DNA from: Saccharothrix espanaensis DSM 44229
Lineage (GTDB): Bacteria; Actinomycetota; Actinomycetes; Mycobacteriales; Pseudonocardiaceae
NCBI RefSeq assembly: GCF_000328705.1
Contig: NC_019673.1
Location: 248,001 to 312,000, forward strand
DNA: 64,000 nt
Direction: 5' to 3'
Made by a program: the position numbers and the translations under genes. Positions 36,827 through 44,735 of this stretch are shown here, in pieces; within the stretch, counting starts at the first letter, position 1, and each line of letters opens with the position of its first letter. The notes under the pieces are model-generated. The model did no database searches. It was not told the DNA's origin and saw only the letters and a list, made by a program, of their open reading frames with translations.

Positions 36827-38368
36827 GTGACGAACGACGGAGTGGGGCTTCCCGTCCGTTTACACGAACTCCTGTTGGCGCTGGCCGGGCGCGTTGACGA
36901 CGACGCGCTGACCCAGGCCCGGGAGCTGCTGGCCGTCGCCGAGCTCGACCGCGCGGTCGAGCTGGTCACGGGCGTGCTGCTGGCCGGCCGGATCCCGGTG
37001 TCGGTCGATGAGCGCCGCGAGATCGGCCGGCTGCTCGGCGAGGTCCGCTCGGACCGGTCACTGGCGGACAAGCTGTTCGCGGTCGAGCAGGTCCCCGTGC
37101 CGCGGCACCGGTTCAGCGTCGAGTCCGACCCGGCCGACGGGCTGGCCGAGGTGATCGGCAAGACCGCGTCGGTGCTGCCGGACGTGCGCTCGGTGCGAGC
37201 GACGTGGCGGTCCAGCCCGGCGGGCGCGACCCCCGGCCCGCTCCCGCAGCGGGTGGTGCTCGTGGACATCGGACCCTCGGGGTTCGCGCCGGCGACGGCG
37301 TACCGGGTGGACACCGTGCTGCGCCAGGCCGGGATCCGGGCGGCGGTCGAGGTGCTGACCGTCGGGGTGCCGCTGGGCGAGTACCACGCGGCGGCCGTGA
37401 CGACCGCGCGGGAAGTGTTCTTCCAGACCATGACGGCACCCGCGCCGCCACCGGACCCCGCGACCTGGTTCGACGGCGAGGTCCGGGATGAGGCACCGGT
37501 GGTCGAGCCGGAACCGGTGCCCGCGGAACCCGAAGCCGGCTCCAAGTCCCGACGTGCGCGGGTCGACCCGTTCGAGGGCTCCCAGCCCTTCCCGCCCAAG
37601 CCCGTGAAGCGGCTGCCGGTGCGGGACGCGGCCGACCCCGCGACCCCGCCGCCCGCGACCCCGCCGCCCGCGACCCCGTCCCACCTGACCCCGTCGCACA
37701 CGGCCCCGTCGCACCTGACCCCGTCGCACACGGCCCCGTCGCACCTGACCCCGTCGCACACGGCCCCGTCGCACACGGCCCCGTCGCACGAGGCCGCGTC
37801 GGACGCGGTGGACGTCGAGGTGGACACCGGGCCGGTCGACGCGCTGGACGACGTCCGGGCCGAGGTCGGGCCGAACGTCGAGGTGGGCGACCCCGTTGCC
37901 TCGGACGTCGATCCGCACGTCGATCCGCACGCCGACTCGCGCCCGGACTCGCTCAACGGTTCGCGGAACGACGCCTACCTCGACTCGCTCAACGAGTCGC
38001 TGAACAGCTCGCGCAACGACGTGCGCAACGGCGTCCACGAGCCGCACGAGGACTACCCGCGTCCGCTCAACGGCGAGCCCCGCAACGGCGAGCCGCACGG
38101 CGGGGAGCCGCCGTTGTCGCGGGCCGAGGTGACGACCGAACTCGGGCCGGACGACCTGGCGGCGTTGCAGGCGGCGCTGGCGGACGGGCACGCCCCGGCG
38201 GCGGTCCAGTTGCCGCCGACCGTGGACGCGAAGCTCAGCGACCGGGAACGGGCGTTGTTGCAGCAGCTGCACGAGGAGCTGGCCCAGCGCGAACAGCAGT
38301 CCTGGCCGTCCGGTCCGGAGTACGTGAACGGCGTCCACAAGCCGAACAACGGCAAGTTCCCCGGCTGA
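36827..38368 (+). CDS. Unknown protein with paralogous N-domain and long disordered repeat tail
   Basis: The protein has 513 residues. Residues 1-210 parallel the preceding protein (LHELLLALAGR, SVRATWR, VEVLTVGVPLGEYHAAAV). After about 220 it becomes Pro/Ala/Thr/Glu-rich and disordered, with three exact copies of PSHLTPSHTA (DNA 37682-37771) and Asn/Asp-rich NGEP and DSLN segments. The last ~60 residues regain order (DLAALQAALADGHAPAAVQL and a coiled LLQQLHEELAQRE). GTG 36827 has GGAAGGAGA upstream. Function unknown; a scaffold or adaptor is possible. Confidence 0.72.
   Translation: MTNDGVGLPVRLHELLLALAGRVDDDALTQARELLAVAELDRAVELVTGVLLAGRIPVSVDERREIGRLLGEVRSDRSLADKLFAVEQVPVPRHRFSVESDPADGLAEVIGKTASVLPDVRSVRATWRSSPAGATPGPLPQRVVLVDIGPSGFAPATAYRVDTVLRQAGIRAAVEVLTVGVPLGEYHAAAVTTAREVFFQTMTAPAPPPDPATWFDGEVRDEAPVVEPEPVPAEPEAGSKSRRARVDPFEGSQPFPPKPVKRLPVRDAADPATPPPATPPPATPSHLTPSHTAPSHLTPSHTAPSHLTPSHTAPSHTAPSHEAASDAVDVEVDTGPVDALDDVRAEVGPNVEVGDPVASDVDPHVDPHADSRPDSLNGSRNDAYLDSLNESLNSSRNDVRNGVHEPHEDYPRPLNGEPRNGEPHGGEPPLSRAEVTTELGPDDLAALQAALADGHAPAAVQLPPTVDAKLSDRERALLQQLHEELAQREQQSWPSGPEYVNGVHKPNNGKFPG
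37682..37771 (+). repeat. Three exact 30-bp tandem repeats inside a coding region
   Basis: Three identical 30-bp units (37682-37711, 37712-37741, 37742-37771), each encoding a PSHLTPSHTA decapeptide, are followed by partial copies to about 37800. Just upstream a GCGACCCCGCCGCCC unit is also repeated. Unit length is a multiple of three, so copy changes keep the frame. Confidence 0.93.
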
Positions 38369-38452
38369 GCCCACACCCCGCTACCCCGGCATGACACCTC
38401 GAACCACCGGTGTCGCTTCAGCGTCGGGGCGGCGGGGTGTTCTCGTCGGTCG

Positions 38453-38479
38453 ATCTTTCAGGAAGGCTTCCTGAAAGAT
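38453..38479. repeat. Perfect 27-bp palindrome
   Basis: Arms ATCTTTCAGGAAG (38453-38465) and CTTCCTGAAAGAT (38467-38479) flank a single G, in GC-rich surroundings between two convergent genes. It could be a weak terminator, but the low GC and lack of a loop look more like a protein-binding site. Confidence 0.75.
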
Positions 38480-38559
38480 TCTGCGCCGCGTCCTCTCGAA
38501 CGACCGGCCGGACCGGGACGGAGGGCGGGCCGTGTCGGGGGCCTCTCGGGCCTGGGTGG

Positions 38560-39648
38560 CTAGAGGGTCTGGAGGGTGTGGAGCAGGGCGGTGCGGGCTT
38601 CCTGGGACAGCGCGCGGTAGGGCACCGAAGCTGCCCGGTCCGTCGCGGCGTCGATCTCGCGGCGGGTCGGGTCGGCCGGGGGCAGGGTGTCGGTCGCCGG
38701 GTCGGACGGGGTGAGGTTCGCCGCGCGTCGGGCGGTGTCGTGGGCGTCGGCGCGGTGGTGGCGCAGGGCCCGCAACCGGTCGAACAGCACGGCCGCCGGA
38801 GCGGTGCCGGTCCTCGCCCTCGCCATCGGGTGGCCCACCGCCACCTCGATCGTCGGCGGGGCCGGCCAGAGGTCGGTCGCGGCCTGCTCGTGGGCCCGGT
38901 TGACCATGTCCAGGAACGTCCGGGCGCGCGCGGTCGCGGTGACCTGGTCGCCGTCGACGGTCAGCCAGTCGTTGTCCGCCAACGCTTCCGCGACTCCCGG
39001 CGTGTACCGGTGGAGGTTGTGCACCTCGGTCAGCGTCATCGGGCCGTGGGCCAGGACGGCGGCGAGATCTCCCAGCACCGGCACGTGCGGCGGGCGTTCT
39101 CCGTGCAGGTACCGGGCACTTCGCCGGTGTACCGGGATGACCAGGCGGTGCAGTTCGGGTGCGACCTCGGCGGCCGTGGCGCAGGCGTTCGCGGCGTCGA
39201 GGGCGAGCGCGCTGGACGCGCGGAGGTCCTCGTCGTCGCGGAGGTCCAAGGCGTGGCGGAAGTGGGCTTCGGCCGCGCGCCACTGTCCTTGGTCGTAACG
39301 GGATCTGCCGGCGTGCTGGTGGGCGAAGTCGGCCGACGGGCCGTCGAACCACCTGGCGTACTCCGCGTCCGCCTCCGCGTACCGGCCCTGCCACTGCCAC
39401 ACGTGCGCCAGTCTCAGGTGGGCCGCCGGGCCGGGTTTCAGGGCAAGCGCGGTGACCAGCGCGTGTTCCGCTTCGTCCAACCGCCGCAACAACCGCGCCG
39501 CCAGGCCGCGTTCGGTCCACGCCCGGTAGGTCTCGGGCAGCGGCGGTGGCGGCGGTGCGGCCAGGAGGCGTTCGAGGGCGGTGGGGTCGGTCGGAACTTC
39601 CTTCAGCGTCAACGGATCCACGTGGTGGTCCACCGCCGGTAACTCCAC
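38560..39648 (-). CDS. TPR-repeat protein
   Basis: The protein has 362 residues. At least three tetratricopeptide units are visible at about 35-140 (LAARLLRRLDEAEHALVTAL, LRLAHVWQWQGRYAEADAEY, GRSRYDQGQWRAAEAHFRHA), followed by a Leu-rich helical domain with HRYTPGVAEALADNDWLTVD. It should be a cytoplasmic interaction protein. GTG 39648 overlaps the TAG of the oxidoreductase by 1 nt, so the two are coupled. No specific partner can be named. Confidence 0.75.
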   Translation of the reverse strand: MELPAVDHHVDPLTLKEVPTDPTALERLLAAPPPPPLPETYRAWTERGLAARLLRRLDEAEHALVTALALKPGPAAHLRLAHVWQWQGRYAEADAEYARWFDGPSADFAHQHAGRSRYDQGQWRAAEAHFRHALDLRDDEDLRASSALALDAANACATAAEVAPELHRLVIPVHRRSARYLHGERPPHVPVLGDLAAVLAHGPMTLTEVHNLHRYTPGVAEALADNDWLTVDGDQVTATARARTFLDMVNRAHEQAATDLWPAPPTIEVAVGHPMARARTGTAPAAVLFDRLRALRHHRADAHDTARRAANLTPSDPATDTLPPADPTRREIDAATDRAASVPYRALSQEARTALLHTLQTL

Positions 39649-40547
39649 TACGCCTCCGACTTCCGCCTGGCCTGCTCGATGATCCGCTGTAGGTGCAGGC
39701 CCCGGCGCACGTCGCACCGGTGCGTCGTCGTGCCGCTGTCGACCATCGCCACGAAGTCGTCCAGCAGGTTCGTGTAGCTCTGCTGCGCGGTCGTCCCGCG
39801 ATCGGCGAACGCCCGGTAGCCGTGCTCCCCGAACACGCTCACCTCGGAGATGCTCGGGTTCAGCGGCACGGTCATGGTCAGCGTCGCGCTGCTGGTCGCT
39901 CCACCCTCGTGCGCGAACACGAACTGCCACAGGCCCGCGTCCGACCGGTTCGCGGTGACGACCTCGGTGATCGTGCCCAGGGCGGCGTCGAGCAGGTCGA
40001 ACGCGTGCGGGCCGATGTCGTCGAGCGGTCCGCGCTCGTGCCGCCACGGCGAGTGCGAGTACGGGCCGTCCAGCAGCGCGCCGGTCAGCCAGCGCGCGTT
40101 GCCGCCGATCCAGCCGCCGGCGGCGTGCAGCTGGGCCAATTGCTCCTCGGTCTCCGGGGCGAACCGCTTGGTCAGCATCACCAACGAGGCCACGCCGGAC
40201 TGCGTGACCGCGTCCGCGAGGCGTTCCGCGTCGTCCAGGGTGGACGCGATCGGCTTCTCCAGGATGACGTGCTTGCCCTGCTGCGCGGCCTTGATCGCGA
40301 TCTCGGCCTGCACCTCCGGCGGCACGGCGAACGCCACAGCGTCCACAGTGGACAGAAGTTCGTCGGGCGAGGTGACGACCGCCGCGCCGTAGGGGTGGGC
40401 CAGCTCCTCGGCGGCCTCGGGGCGGCGGGCCCAGACCGCGGTCAGCCTGGTGCCGGGGTGGTCGGCCAGGCCGGGCGCGTGCACCCGGTGCGCCCACGGT
40501 CCGGCTCCGACAAGTCCTACGCGCAGCTGCTCGTCCACACCGCCCAT
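39648..40547 (-). CDS. Gfo/Idh/MocA family oxidoreductase
   Basis: The protein has 299 residues. The N-terminal Rossmann motif VGLVGAGPWAHRVHAPG binds NAD(P); EKPIASTLDDAERLADAV is the family's EKP motif with the catalytic Lys at about 93; DIGPHAFDLLDAAL supplies the substrate-binding His. Sugars or inositol-like substrates are usual. ATG 40547 starts right at the Rossmann strand, but the same frame is open without a stop up to 40925 (see the next entry). It is coupled to the TPR gene downstream. Confidence 0.9.
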   Translation of the reverse strand: MGGVDEQLRVGLVGAGPWAHRVHAPGLADHPGTRLTAVWARRPEAAEELAHPYGAAVVTSPDELLSTVDAVAFAVPPEVQAEIAIKAAQQGKHVILEKPIASTLDDAERLADAVTQSGVASLVMLTKRFAPETEEQLAQLHAAGGWIGGNARWLTGALLDGPYSHSPWRHERGPLDDIGPHAFDLLDAALGTITEVVTANRSDAGLWQFVFAHEGGATSSATLTMTVPLNPSISEVSVFGEHGYRAFADRGTTAQQSYTNLLDDFVAMVDSGTTTHRCDVRRGLHLQRIIEQARRKSEA

Positions 40548-40925
40548 GCTGTCACGTCCACCACACCGCCACCGGCCGCCGGTGTACGCCGATGCGGGGA
40601 CGAAGATCCGGCCGCCGTTGTCGAACCCCAGCTCCACGCCGGCCTCCCCGCGCACCACGTCGGGCGTGTGGTCCCAGCCGTTCGGGATCGTGACGACGTG
40701 CCCCCGGTCCTCGCTCGGCCCCAGCCACACCTCGTAGTCGGCGCTGCCCAGCAGGCTCTCCCGCTTCTTCACCCACACGCCCGGCGTGCCCTGGTCCGCG
40801 CTGACGGTCTCGGTCGACGGCAGGAGCACGACCACCGCGAACACGGTGGTCATCCCCGTCCCGACCACCGCGCCCAGCACGAACAGCAGCACCTTGACCA
40901 GGCACCCTCTTGTCGTGGTGTCCAT
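40548..40925 (-). CDS. Small membrane-anchored protein, in frame with the oxidoreductase
   Basis: From ATG 40925 the frame reads a membrane helix (MDTTTRGCLVKVLLFVLG, then TTVFAVVVLLP) and an extracytoplasmic-looking domain (SADYEVWLGPSEDRGHVVTI, later RIFVPASAYTGG), about 120 residues. It has no stop: the frame runs through GGRDSMGG into the oxidoreductase. Either the two are one 425-residue membrane-tethered protein, or a stop was lost. No family is recognised. The ATG overlaps ATG 40924 of the opposite strand. Confidence 0.55.
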
Positions 40926-40943
40926 GGGAGACGATCCTCGTCG

Positions 40944-40949
40944 TAGGCT
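40944..40949 (+). promoter_or_regulatory. Leaderless-type -10 box of the Nudix-MBL operon
   Basis: TAGGCT stands 7 nt before GTG 40957, which supports that start over the ATG at 40924, since a transcript beginning near 40957 would not include the latter. Confidence 0.5.
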
Positions 40950-40956
40950 CGGGAAC

Positions 40957-41760
40957 GTGCGCGAACTTCCCGAGGAACTGGTCCTGCCGCCCGGCATGGT
41001 GCCCGACGTGCCCCCGGAGGTCCCGGTGACCCCGCGGGACGCCGCCACCGTGATGCTGCTGCGCGACGGCGGTGACGGCCTGGAGGTGTTCCTCCAACGC
41101 CGGGTCCGGGGCATGGCGTTCGCCGGCGGGATGACGGTCTTCCCCGGTGGCGGCGTCGACCCGCGCGACAGCGACACGTCGGTGGCGTGGAGCGGGCCGT
41201 CGCCGGACTGGTGGGCGCAGCGGTTCGCGGTGTCCGACGGGCTGGCGCGGGCACTGGTGTGCGCGGCGGTGCGGGAGACGTTCGAGGAGTCCGGCGTGCT
41301 GCTGGCCGGGGCGTCCGGTGACTCCGTCGTCGCGGACACCTCGGCGTACGGCGACGCGCGCCGCGCGCTGGTGGCGCGCGAACTCTCGTTCGCCCAGTTC
41401 CTCTCCGCCGAAGGGCTGGTGCTGCGGGCCGACCTGCTGCGACCGTGGACGAACTGGGTCACGCCGGTCGAGGAGCCCCGGCGCTACGACACGCGGTTCT
41501 TCGTCGCCGTGCTGCCCCGGGGCCAGCGGGCCGACGGGTGGACCACCGAGGCTTCGGACGCGGTCTGGCAGACGCCGGTGGCGGCGTTGCAGGATTGGCA
41601 GCAGGGACGGCGGATGCTGATGCCGCCCACGTGGGTGACGTTGACGGAGCTGGCCGAGTACCCGGGGGTGTCGGACGTGCTGGACGCGCCGCGCGCGGTG
41701 GAGAAGATCGTGCCCAAGCTGGTGCGCGACGGGGACGCGATCCGGGTGATCGTGCCGTGA
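40957..41760 (+). CDS. Nudix hydrolase (NUDT19-like)
   Basis: The protein has 267 residues. RDAATVMLLRDGGDGLEVFL, RRVRGMAFAGGMTVFPGGGV and, after an insertion, the core RETFEESGVLLA make the Nudix box; the long insert between the GG and the RExxEE parts is characteristic of the NUDT19-type coenzyme-A/fatty-acyl-CoA subgroup. The exact substrate is unproven. The start is chosen by the -10 box at 40944. GTGA overlap links it to the MBL gene. Confidence 0.88.
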   Translation: MRELPEELVLPPGMVPDVPPEVPVTPRDAATVMLLRDGGDGLEVFLQRRVRGMAFAGGMTVFPGGGVDPRDSDTSVAWSGPSPDWWAQRFAVSDGLARALVCAAVRETFEESGVLLAGASGDSVVADTSAYGDARRALVARELSFAQFLSAEGLVLRADLLRPWTNWVTPVEEPRRYDTRFFVAVLPRGQRADGWTTEASDAVWQTPVAALQDWQQGRRMLMPPTWVTLTELAEYPGVSDVLDAPRAVEKIVPKLVRDGDAIRVIVP

Positions 41761-42527
41761 GCCCGGTCTACGGGCAGTTGCGCGAGGTCACGCCGTTCGC
41801 GTCGGTCGTGCTCGCGGAGAACCCCTCGGTGATGACGTTGGAGGGCACCAACACCTGGGTGCTGCGCGCGCCGGGGTCGGAGTCGTGCGTCGTGGTCGAC
41901 CCGGGGCCGTTGGACCGGGGGCACCTGGAGCGGGTCGCCGCGCACGGGCCGGTGGACGTCGTCCTGCTCACGCACGGCCACCACGACCACTCGGAAGGGG
42001 CGGCCGAGTTCGCCGCGCTGGTCGGCGCGCAGGTCCGGGCCGGGAACCCGGAGCTGGGCACCACGGGCACCGCCGACTCGGGCCTGGCCGGCGGGGACGT
42101 GGTGGAGGCCGGCGGGCTGGAGATCCGGGTGCTGTCCACGCCGGGGCACACCGACGACTCGCTGTGCTTCCTGGTGGAGAACGCGGTGCTGACCGGTGAC
42201 ACCGTGCTCGGCCGGGGCACCACCGTGCTCGACGGCAAGCTCCGGGACTACCTGGAATCGCTCAAGGTCCTGGCCGACCTGCCACCGGGCACCATCGTCC
42301 TGCCCGGTCACGGTCCGGAGATCGCCGACATCGGGCCGGTCGCCCGGCAGTACCTGGCGCACCGCGAGCAGCGGCTGGCGCAGGTGCGCGCGGCCGTCGC
42401 CGAACTCGGCGGGTCGCCCACGGCGCGCCAGGTGGTGGAACTGGTGTACGCGGACGTCGACCGGGCGCTGTGGCAGGCCGCCGAGTGGTCCGTGCGGGCC
42501 CAGCTGGACTACCTAGCCGACTCGTGA
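41757..42527 (+). CDS. MBL-fold metallo-hydrolase (Rv3677c type, LACTB2-like)
   Basis: The protein has 256 residues. The metal-binding motif LTHGHHDHSEGA (HxHxDH) lies at about 67-78, with further ligands in STPGHTDDS, LTGDTVLG and LPGHGPEI. The C-terminal helical domain ends LWQAAEWSVRAQLDYLADS, like the nucleic-acid-cleaving LACTB2/RNase-Z-related hydrolases. Gene order (RidA ... Nudix-MBL ... Crp) follows that of M. tuberculosis and streptomycetes. The GTG start overlaps the Nudix stop. Confidence 0.92.
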   Translation: MSPVYGQLREVTPFASVVLAENPSVMTLEGTNTWVLRAPGSESCVVVDPGPLDRGHLERVAAHGPVDVVLLTHGHHDHSEGAAEFAALVGAQVRAGNPELGTTGTADSGLAGGDVVEAGGLEIRVLSTPGHTDDSLCFLVENAVLTGDTVLGRGTTVLDGKLRDYLESLKVLADLPPGTIVLPGHGPEIADIGPVARQYLAHREQRLAQVRAAVAELGGSPTARQVVELVYADVDRALWQAAEWSVRAQLDYLADS

Positions 42528-42818
42528 CGGGCCGGTGCCCGACGGGTTGTCGATCACGTAGCGCCAGCCGTCCGGGCCCCGGCGGGCGACGTCGACGGCG
42601 GTGCCGCGCTCGTCGCCCAGCCGCCAGTCCACGACCAGCAGCGCTATGTCGCCGTTGGTGAGGACCTTGCGCGGGGTGACGTGCATGGTGGCGTTCGCCG
42701 TCAGGTGGCCGGTGAGTTCGGGCGGGCGCGCGCCGGGTTCGTAGAGGCTCGACGGGTCGCTCTGGTTAAACAGCTTCGCGAACAGGGCGGGGAGTTCTTC
42801 GGGTGTGGTGGCGGGCAT
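42513..42818 (-). CDS. SnoaL/NTF2-like domain protein
   Basis: The protein has 101 residues. FAKLFNQSDPSSLYEPGARP is the usual N-terminal helix and YEP motif of the SnoaL-like fold, and IALLVVDWRLGDERGTAVDV and DGWRYVIDNPSG the last strands (a GxWxxxxDxPSG-type ending). It may be a small enzyme or ligand binder; members include DUF4440 proteins. It ends 15 nt inside the MBL gene on the opposite strand and is divergent from the HxlR regulator. Confidence 0.82.
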   Translation of the reverse strand: MPATTPEELPALFAKLFNQSDPSSLYEPGARPPELTGHLTANATMHVTPRKVLTNGDIALLVVDWRLGDERGTAVDVARRGPDGWRYVIDNPSGTGPSRVG

Positions 42819-42843
42819 GTCGGCGACGGTAGGAGGGGGTCTC

Positions 42844-43239
42844 GTGACCAACCAAACGGTGAGTGACCACCCGGCGAGCGACGGCCCGGCGGTCGACCCC
42901 CACCTGTCGGCCGACCACCTGTCGGCCGACCACCTGACGGTCGATCGGCCTTCGCCGGACTGCCCGGTGGAGATCACGCTGGCCGCGTTGCGCGGGCGGT
43001 GGACCACGCTGGTGGTGCGGGAGCTGTTCGGCGGGGCGCGCGGGTACGGGGAGCTGGCGGCGGCGTTGGCGCTGTCGGACAAGGTGCTCGCGGACCGCCT
43101 CGCGCAGCTCGTGGCGCACGGCGTCGTGGAGCGCGTGCGCACGCCGGGCTGGCCGTCCCGGGTGACCTACACGCTCACGCCACGCGGCGAACGTTTGCGC
43201 GGTGTCCTGGACGCCATGTGGGAGTGGGGCGCAGCCTGA
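42844..43239 (+). CDS. HxlR family transcriptional regulator
   Basis: The protein has 131 residues. After a 40-residue His/Asp-rich repetitive tail (PHLSADHLSADHLTVDRP) comes the HxlR winged helix: DCPVEITLAALRGRWTTLVV, RELFGGARGYGELAAAL, and TYTLTPRGERLRGVLDAM. The single Cys in the DCPVE motif is the redox- or aldehyde-sensing Cys of this family. GTG 42844 has AGGAGGGGG upstream. Divergent from the SnoaL-like gene, its likely target. Confidence 0.88.
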   Translation: MTNQTVSDHPASDGPAVDPHLSADHLSADHLTVDRPSPDCPVEITLAALRGRWTTLVVRELFGGARGYGELAAALALSDKVLADRLAQLVAHGVVERVRTPGWPSRVTYTLTPRGERLRGVLDAMWEWGAA

Positions 43240-43270
43240 CCGCACCGCACCGCACCGCACCGCACCAAAC
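43238..43270. repeat. Pentanucleotide tandem repeat
   Basis: CGCAC is repeated five or more times right after the HxlR stop. The 250 bp that follow are low-complexity and show no gene. Confidence 0.75.
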
Positions 43271-43490
43271 CCGGCCCGCCCCTGGCGCTGTGGGGTGTGC
43301 GGTCGAGTTCGGCCGTCCAGTCGCGCCTGGCCGGGTCGCCTTGGGCCCGTCGCGTCGAGCCCTGTCGCGCCTGGCTGGTTCGGTTGTGGGGGTCGTCCCG
43401 GTCGCGCGAGTCGGGGGCGGCCCTGCGGAGTGGGCCGGGGGTGCCGTCGTGGCGTGGGCTCGGCTGCGGAGGGGCCGGGCCCCTGCCGGG

Positions 43491-44591
43491 TCAGGCGACC
43501 GTGCGCAGGGGGACCACCAGGTACTTCAGCTCCACACCGTCCTCTCCTGGTTGCGAGGTGAGCACGGTCGAGCGCAGGCCGTCCTGGATGCGGAGTTCCA
43601 CCCGCCTGCCGCTGAACGCCCGGAGGGCGTCGGCCAGGTACCTGGCCTGGAACGTCTTGGTGACGCGGTTGCCTTCGATGGTGGCCTTGACCGACTCCTC
43701 GGACTCGCCGGTCTGCGGGTCGCTGCCGCGCACCCGCAGTTCGCTGTCCTCGACCTGCAACGTCACGGAGCCGTGCGGGCCGGAGTAGGGGGTCGCCCGG
43801 CGGACCGCCCCCGCCAGGGCGTCCGCTTCCACCACCACGGTGCTGTCGATGATCGCCTCCAGCAGTTTGCGGGCTCGGTCGTCGGGGAAGGGCGCGGCCA
43901 GGAGGGTGGTGCTGACGCTGCCGCCCGGCCACGAAAGGGCGATGCGGTCGTCGTCCGCGTGGATGGTCACGACAGTGTGCTGCGGAAGGCGCGAAACGTC
44001 AGCCAATAGAGCGGCGGGAGCTAGGACGTTCAGGGAACCTTCAGCCGACCAGGGGACAGTCGCGAACGCCATCCGGTAACGGTCCGTGGCGATCATCTCC
44101 AGGTGGTCGCCGACGGCCAGCATCCGGACGCCGGTGAAGATCGGCAGGGCGTCGTCCTTCGAGGTCGCGCCCGCCACCGGGGTCAGGGCGGCGACCAGCA
44201 CCTCGGACGGCATCCGGCCGGCCACCGGCGGCAGCGGCGGCACGCCGGGGTGCGACGCGAGGTCGAGCAGCGGCAGGGCGAACCGGGCGGCGCTGGTGCG
44301 CACGGCCAGCCGGGAGCCCTCCACGACCAGCCGGACCTGGTCGTCCTCCAGCCCGCGCAGGGTGTCGGCGAGCCGGCGGGCGGGCACCAGGACCGCGCCG
44401 TCGGTGTGCACGGTGGCGGGCCGGGAGAGCCGCACGGCGTGCTCCCGGTCGCTGCCCACCAGCTCGACGCCCGCCGGCCCGGCGCGCAGCACGAGACCGG
44501 CCAGCACCGGGTCGAGCACCCTGGTCGGCAGCAGGCGGGCCACCTCGGTCGCGGCGGCGGCGAGGTCGGCGGTGGTCGCGGTCAGGTCCAT
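43491..44591 (-). CDS. Second DNA polymerase III beta-clamp-like protein
   Basis: The protein has 366 residues of sliding-clamp type in three ~120-residue domains: LAAAATEVARLLPTRV (family DnaN start), KDDALPIFTGVRMLAVGDHL at the second domain, and KTFQARYLADALRAFSG near the C-terminus, ending ELKYLVVPLRTV as in DnaN (YLLMPVR-like). It is not near oriC genes (dnaA, recF), so it is an extra copy rather than the replicative clamp. It might load specialised polymerases or regulate repair. ATG 44591 is used. Confidence 0.85.
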   Translation of the reverse strand: MDLTATTADLAAAATEVARLLPTRVLDPVLAGLVLRAGPAGVELVGSDREHAVRLSRPATVHTDGAVLVPARRLADTLRGLEDDQVRLVVEGSRLAVRTSAARFALPLLDLASHPGVPPLPPVAGRMPSEVLVAALTPVAGATSKDDALPIFTGVRMLAVGDHLEMIATDRYRMAFATVPWSAEGSLNVLAPAALLADVSRLPQHTVVTIHADDDRIALSWPGGSVSTTLLAAPFPDDRARKLLEAIIDSTVVVEADALAGAVRRATPYSGPHGSVTLQVEDSELRVRGSDPQTGESEESVKATIEGNRVTKTFQARYLADALRAFSGRRVELRIQDGLRSTVLTSQPGEDGVELKYLVVPLRTVA

Positions 44592-44685
44592 GGGCGGGAC
44601 GGTAGCGGCGAGCACCGACAATCAGTGCTCAAGCGCAGGTCAGACCACGTACGGAAGACGCCGGCGGACACCGGGAAGACGCCGC

Positions 44686-44720
44686 GAGGTCGGTCGCCGG
44701 GGGAGCCGGCGGCCGACCTC
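44686..44720 (-). terminator. MFS-gene terminator hairpin
   Basis: GAGGTCGG/CCGACCTC and CGCCGG/CCGGCG form a 15-bp stem with one G-U pair and a 5-nt loop, 15 nt past the MFS stop on the minus strand. Confidence 0.7.
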
Positions 44721-44735
44721 ACGGGGGACCGGGTG

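Noticed and set aside
37682..37800. Tandem repeats as a CRISPR array
   Set aside because: Units are contiguous without spacers and encode peptide repeats in frame.
42828..42833. TAGGAG as a -10 box for the HxlR gene
   Set aside because: It overlaps AGGAGGGGG, which is better explained as a ribosome site at proper spacing.
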